Assembly: GCA_014843695.1 (NCBI GenBank)
Contig: CM026386.1
Location: 11,039,814 to 11,103,813, forward strand
From: Archivesica marissinica
Taxonomy: Eukaryota > Mollusca > Bivalvia > Venerida > Vesicomyidae
Direction of reading: 5' to 3'
DNA length: 64,000 bases
Under the pieces are notes generated by a model. It saw nothing but the letters and a program-made list of their open reading frames with translations. It was not told the DNA's origin and did no database searches. A program made the translations under genes and the position numbers. This document shows, in pieces, positions 15,101 through 21,100 of this stretch (position 1 is its first letter; each line of letters starts with the position of its first letter).

Positions 15101-18100
15101 ACGAATCTCTGACAATGTGCATACGAATATCTGACAATGTGCATACGAATATCCGACAATGTGCATACGAATATCTGACAATGTTCTTAACTTCGAGCTC
15201 TCGCTCCGTAGGCGGACACCATGCCCACCCACTAGGCCAGGGATGTTATATTGTGACTTTCAATTAGTTATACAAATTTATTTTAGCTCGATTGAGAAAC
15301 ATGTTCTCACAACTTATATTAATCATTATCGAGACCTCATTCCTGATGAAATCCATCACCACTAGGGAGAGAGAAGGTGCAATGTGGAATTTAAAAGCCT
15401 TGACTAAGGGCACACTCGTAACGGCTCCAACGGGGCTCGAACTCCGGACCTTTTGTACCTGAAGTGAAAACACTACCACTGTGCTATCACGACTTTCAGT
15501 TGCAGACAACAAGTTCCGAATTTTGAAAAACGGTGCAGTACATGCAGCATTACAAGCGATGGCTAACAACAGGGACAATGAAAAGCTACAACTTAATGCG
15601 CTAAAGTTGCTGTGCAATCTGCTAGAATCGGGTACGTACCCACATCGGTTTAGAAATAGACCAGTATTCCAGAGTATATAAAAGTCAGAATATGCCATGA
15701 CTTGTTTGAACAATGTGTTTTTATTTTACCATTTCTTTGGCTGCTAAATCTTAGTGAAATACACACTTTGCTAACAATAGAAATAAGCCGGTCTTAAATA
15801 TTGTATAATATGATGTACCATATGAACTATATGATGGCACCGTAACACAATCATTAAAGAAACGCATACATTTAACCCTTTCCTTCATAGAGATTTAGGT
15901 TAATATACTATTATATTTCCATACAAACGACATCCATTTAGCTATCATGTAGTTGATAAATCGTCGCCATATCTATCCCACCTCCATATATATTACTAGG
16001 GCTACATGAGATTTTGGCCTTTATTATGAACACTGGTTTGACTACTACATTGCATGTATGTCGTATTGGTAATGACGTCAAGAGGTGCTTCTTTGAGGGA
16101 AAGTGTTAAATACTGTATACGTAAGTTAGTGGCTTATGAAATAGTTCGCGGAAGTTAGCGAATTCGTTTGAACCTCCCACGTTTTAATTTTGTTTTGATT
16201 TGGAGATTAATGTCACACAAACATCTTATGTAAAATGGTCCGACAGTTGGATAGCCTCCTCACGTGACATAATTCAGCACCCTTAGTGGGATTCGAACCT
16301 ACAGCGATGAGGGTAATGTGATTTGAATTCAGCAACATTAACCACTCAATCAAGGAACGCCTCACAGAAATGTGTTCTTCGTTTACTATTTCTTTAGCTG
16401 ATGGACTTTCGTAGCTAACAATATATGTAAGGAAGGACGCCGTTTTGTATGTAGCAACTGAGTTGTGTGCCTGTGCCATAAAACCCAATTCTTAATTCAA
16501 CACACTCAGTTAATATATTATTTATTTACATTATAGTGTGCGTACTCTTCAAGAAAGAAACCCAGTCATTTAATTTAATAGTTAGCTTGACTTTCTGGTG
16601 CGGGCCGTTGTCTAATGTTGTTAAAACGTGTGGCCCAAAACATTTGTATTTTCATGCTATGTATTGAATCTGTATGACACATGTAATATTGATTTGCAAT
16701 AAAATATGGTTAAATAAAAAACACACCAGTGGGATTCGAACTTACAGCGGTGAAGGGCAAGTGATTTGAATTCAACGTCCGTAAGCACTCAGCGATGGAG
16801 GCGCTGAGCCTCCCGCTATTCTGTTACGTGTAAATTTCATCTTATTTCTCATAGACAAGGGCTGCTGGTGGATAGCGGAGGAACGTGGCATACAAATTAT
16901 TACAAATACATTGAGGGCCTTCTCAGATTCGTCTGAAATCCTGTCATATGGCTGCACATGTTTAGCTAATCTTCCTAGAAGAGGTAAGTGTTTTTAATTA
17001 TTTATTGTTAAGTTTATCAAACATGTTTAGAAGGCGGAAGTTCTACGTGGTTTTCAATCATTTCTTTAATGCGATCTTCAATACATGTACCAGTATATGA
17101 TTGTTTTATTTCTTTGTTTCTGTGTCAGATTCGATAATGTGCGGGGGAGGTTAATTAAAATCACACAATCAGCATAAGTCATATGGCGCTTCTCCAACTA
17201 TTATTATAGGTGTCCCTTCGAGAAATATGAGACACGGACGGGAACCCATAAACTAATTGACACCCTTAGCGGAATTCGAACCTACAGCGGTAAGAGCCAA
17301 GCGATTTGAGGTAACCGACCACACATCGCGGCCACGGATGCAACGGACACTATATAATTCTAATTATAAAATAGATCAAAGAGCAACGTGCTGATTTACA
17401 ATTGTTCGACTAATAAGAGTTTTCTAATCTGAAATCGTTTCGTTCCTTTTCGAAAAATAAACTGATTATTATTAATTCAACCAATACTTCAGTGTTTCCT
17501 ACCCTTATACCAACCGTCATTCTAAATGACCTGTCGAGCTCCATTATTTCCTCTACACAGGTATGAATGTTGTTGCTTTGCAAAGTGTGGAATCTACATT
17601 ACTCTATCTGCGACTCTCTATATCTACACGATCAGAGGTGGCCAGAGGCTTATGTAGCTTTTACGAAAACGCACTAAAGGGTGGTAAGTTTACTATTAAC
17701 ACGATATCAACACGATTTACTTTGTGTTTTGTGCAGCAGGCTATTAACTGATATGTGTTTTTTGACATTAGCTATGTTGATGAATGTTTAGTTAATCATA
17801 TTTGTCTGGCCGTTTATGATCGATCCGAACATGAGCTGTTTCAGAAATGGCTTCGTTTAGTCAAATAAACACAACGGTGATGATATGGTTTTGGTATCGA
17901 CAGCAACGGATATTTACCGACCCGCCTGCATAGTATATTTGGGAAAAAGCACGCAATTTGCTGTTTCAAATATGTTTGCAAATTGCAAGCACTTTCTGTT
18001 TCAAATATGCTTGCAAATTGCAAGCACTTTCTGTTTCAAATATGCTTGCAAAATGGAAAGCAATTGTTGTATGGTTAAAAGGCAACTATGTGTTTCAATT

Positions 18101-21100
18101 ATTTTCAAATATGTCTCTGTTTTGTCGTTTCACAGTTTAATGCTTTCATTTGACTAAAGGTAAGGAATGCCAGAATCTGTTCAACAGGAGCGCCATGCAG
18201 AAGATTATACACGTGATGAAAGACTTTGAGGACGTAGATGTTCAGATTAGCGGATGTAAGATAATTGCTCAAGTTGCAATGAGTAAGTCATGTAGTATGT
18301 ATATACAAGTTAAAACTGATTGCTGTGTGAAACTGAACTCAGCGAGTATTAGGGTATACGATGCGAGGTGTTGTCGATATTTGTTTATCAATTGAATGTA
18401 TTTTTTCCACGACGGTTTTTATGCAAATTAGGTGTAAAAAACTGACAATTCATACCTCGATGAAACGCAGAAGAACATTCATTTGTTATAATTGCAACTA
18501 ATAGTTTGCAAATTACAAAAGTTGTCATTTTAATTCGTCAACCATACAAAAAGTAGTCCACTATGAATTTTAATGAGAATCGAATAATTTTGCAATTCAT
18601 TGGGATATGAACGGCGATCATATGGGCTGAATTAGCCAATTAGAATCGCGATATTGCAAGAAGTTGCAATTATATAATGTAATATATGAATGCACGTAAT
18701 CATGTAATATAGGAATATATGTCAACAAGTAATATAGGAGTCCACGTATTCATAAATATAGGAATTCACGTAAGCATGCCTCTGAATATATGAGTGTCAT
18801 CGATGTATTTGTAGACGATCAGATGGAGCTGATGACGAGAGTGGTGGTAGTCGTGTTTATGTCAACAATGAAACAATACCTGGATAACTACAATATTCAG
18901 ATGATATGTTGTGGCACCATTTCCTATCTATCAAGTTCAGGTGTGTACTCTCTCATTTTTAAGATATGCCGAATAAAACTATTTACTCATACACCATAGA
19001 GTATGATTGAGTTCACGAATTCAGTACTATAACCCCTTGTTTATTTTCGCAAAATAACAGCTTCGCGATTTCAAAAGTTCACTATCATATAATTGATTGT
19101 CATCTACATTCAGAATTTGGATGTCTACATGTGCGAATTTAGAGATTTCACCGAAAAATCGAACATTTGAAACTCCCGAAAATAACTCTTAAATCTATTA
19201 AGTTGTTTACAATATTCCGTTTTTGATATCTCTGTGCTATGTATATATATATGTATATATACTACAGAGAAATATATATATATATAAGATATACATGGAA
19301 ACACTTTACATTACAGAGAAAGGCCTAGAAATACTGCAAGAAACATTTTGCATCGACCAACTGCTACGTTGTATGAGAGTACATCTACATGAAGCTGATA
19401 TCCAGCTAGTGTGTTTGCTATCTTTAGAAAATATATGTAGGGCAGGTATGTAAGCAAATCTAAGATACATATGAATGCATGTTGCTTCAGGAAAATATAA
19501 TATGCGAGTCTGGTATGTAAGCGAACCTAAGCTACATATGGATGCTGGTTGTTTCAGGATAATATGCAGGGCAAGTATGTATGCAAACCTAAGCTACATA
19601 TGGAATCTGGTTGTTTCAGGAAAATATAATATGCGAGTCTAGTATGTAAGCAAATCTAAGATACATATGGATGCTGATTGTTTCAGGAAAATATCATATG
19701 CAGGGCAAGTATGTAAGCGAACCTAAGTTAGATATAGATGCATGTTGTTTCAGGAAAATAAAATATGCAGGGCAGGTATGTAAGCGAACCTAAGTTAGAT
19801 ATAGATGCATGTTGCTTCAGGAAAATAAAATATGCAGGGCAGGTATGTAAGCGAACCTAAGTTAGATATAGATGCATGTTGTTTCAGGAAAATAAAATAT
19901 GCAGGGCAGGTATGTAAGCGAACCTAAGTTAGATATAGATGCATGTTGCTTCAGGAAAATAAAATATGCGAGGCTGGTATGTAAGCGAACCTAAGTTAGA
20001 TATAGATGCATGTTGCTTCAGGAAAATAAAATATGCAGGGCAGGTATGTAAGCGAACCTAAGTTAGATATAGATGCATGTTGCTTCAGGAAAATAAAATA
20101 TGCAGGGCAGGTATGTAAGCGAACCTAAGTTAGATATAGATGCATGTTGCTTCAGGAAAATAAAATATGCAGGGCAGGTATGTAAGCGAACCTAAGTTAG
20201 ATATAGATGCATGTTGCTTCAGGAAAATAAAATATGCAGGGCAGGTATGTAAGCGAACCTAAGTTAGATATAGATGCATGTTGCTTCAGGAAAATATATT
20301 TAGGGCAGATATATAAACGAACTTAAGATTCAAAGTCATCTGGATTGCCCCTAGAACATAACTATATAGTATGAGCAAGCAGACAGATATAAGCACATTG
20401 ACCATCTTTCATAGTAACATTCTCAGTTAAAAAAAGATTCGACTTTATAACACACATGCAGTTTTATAAACGAATGACCACAGTTACGCTTTCATCTGCG
20501 CCAACGAGAGTGATTACGAAATTAATATGAAGTTGTTAAAATTTGTTTTGGAGTCGATGTAAACTCCAGGGCTTCTGCTTGAAGTTAAACCCAATGCAGT
20601 TATAGCATTAATATGACATTTGTTTCAGCATGTGACAATGGAGAGAAATCCAATATGCTTTTAGCTTTCATTTCAATCCACTTGTATTTATTGTGTACAT
20701 AATTATTTGTTGTAAATTATGTTATACAATGTCGAATAAATATGTTTGAACCAATGTTTATATTAATCACTTTCGTTTGCGTGGATGAAAGCGTATATGT
20801 GGTCATTCGTGTGGGGTGAAATTGTACCCGGAGAAAACCCACCTGTCCAATTTGGCACCACCGTACCATTTCACATTCTTCCTGGACCGAGTATCGAACC
20901 CGGGTAGCATTGGTGAGATCCGAGCTCGCTAACCACTGCGCTAATTACAGCCAACTTATATTAATCACTCCTGAGACCTCATTTTAGCTTTCATTTCAAT
21001 CCACTTGTATTTATTGTATACATAATTATTTTTGTAGTAAATTATGCTATACAATGTCGAATAAATATGTTTGAACCAATGTTTACAAACATCGGTTCAT

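Larger units (their letters stand above)
15632..16854 (+). other. Intron with two SINE fragments
   Basis: Family D tRNA-like fragments on the minus strand at about 16255-16365 and 16724-16806, each with GTGGGATTCGAAC..TACAGCG. Around 16600-16720 an AATAAAATATGGTTAAATAAAA end resembles a decayed LINE 3' end. Nothing else is recognised. Confidence 0.5.
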
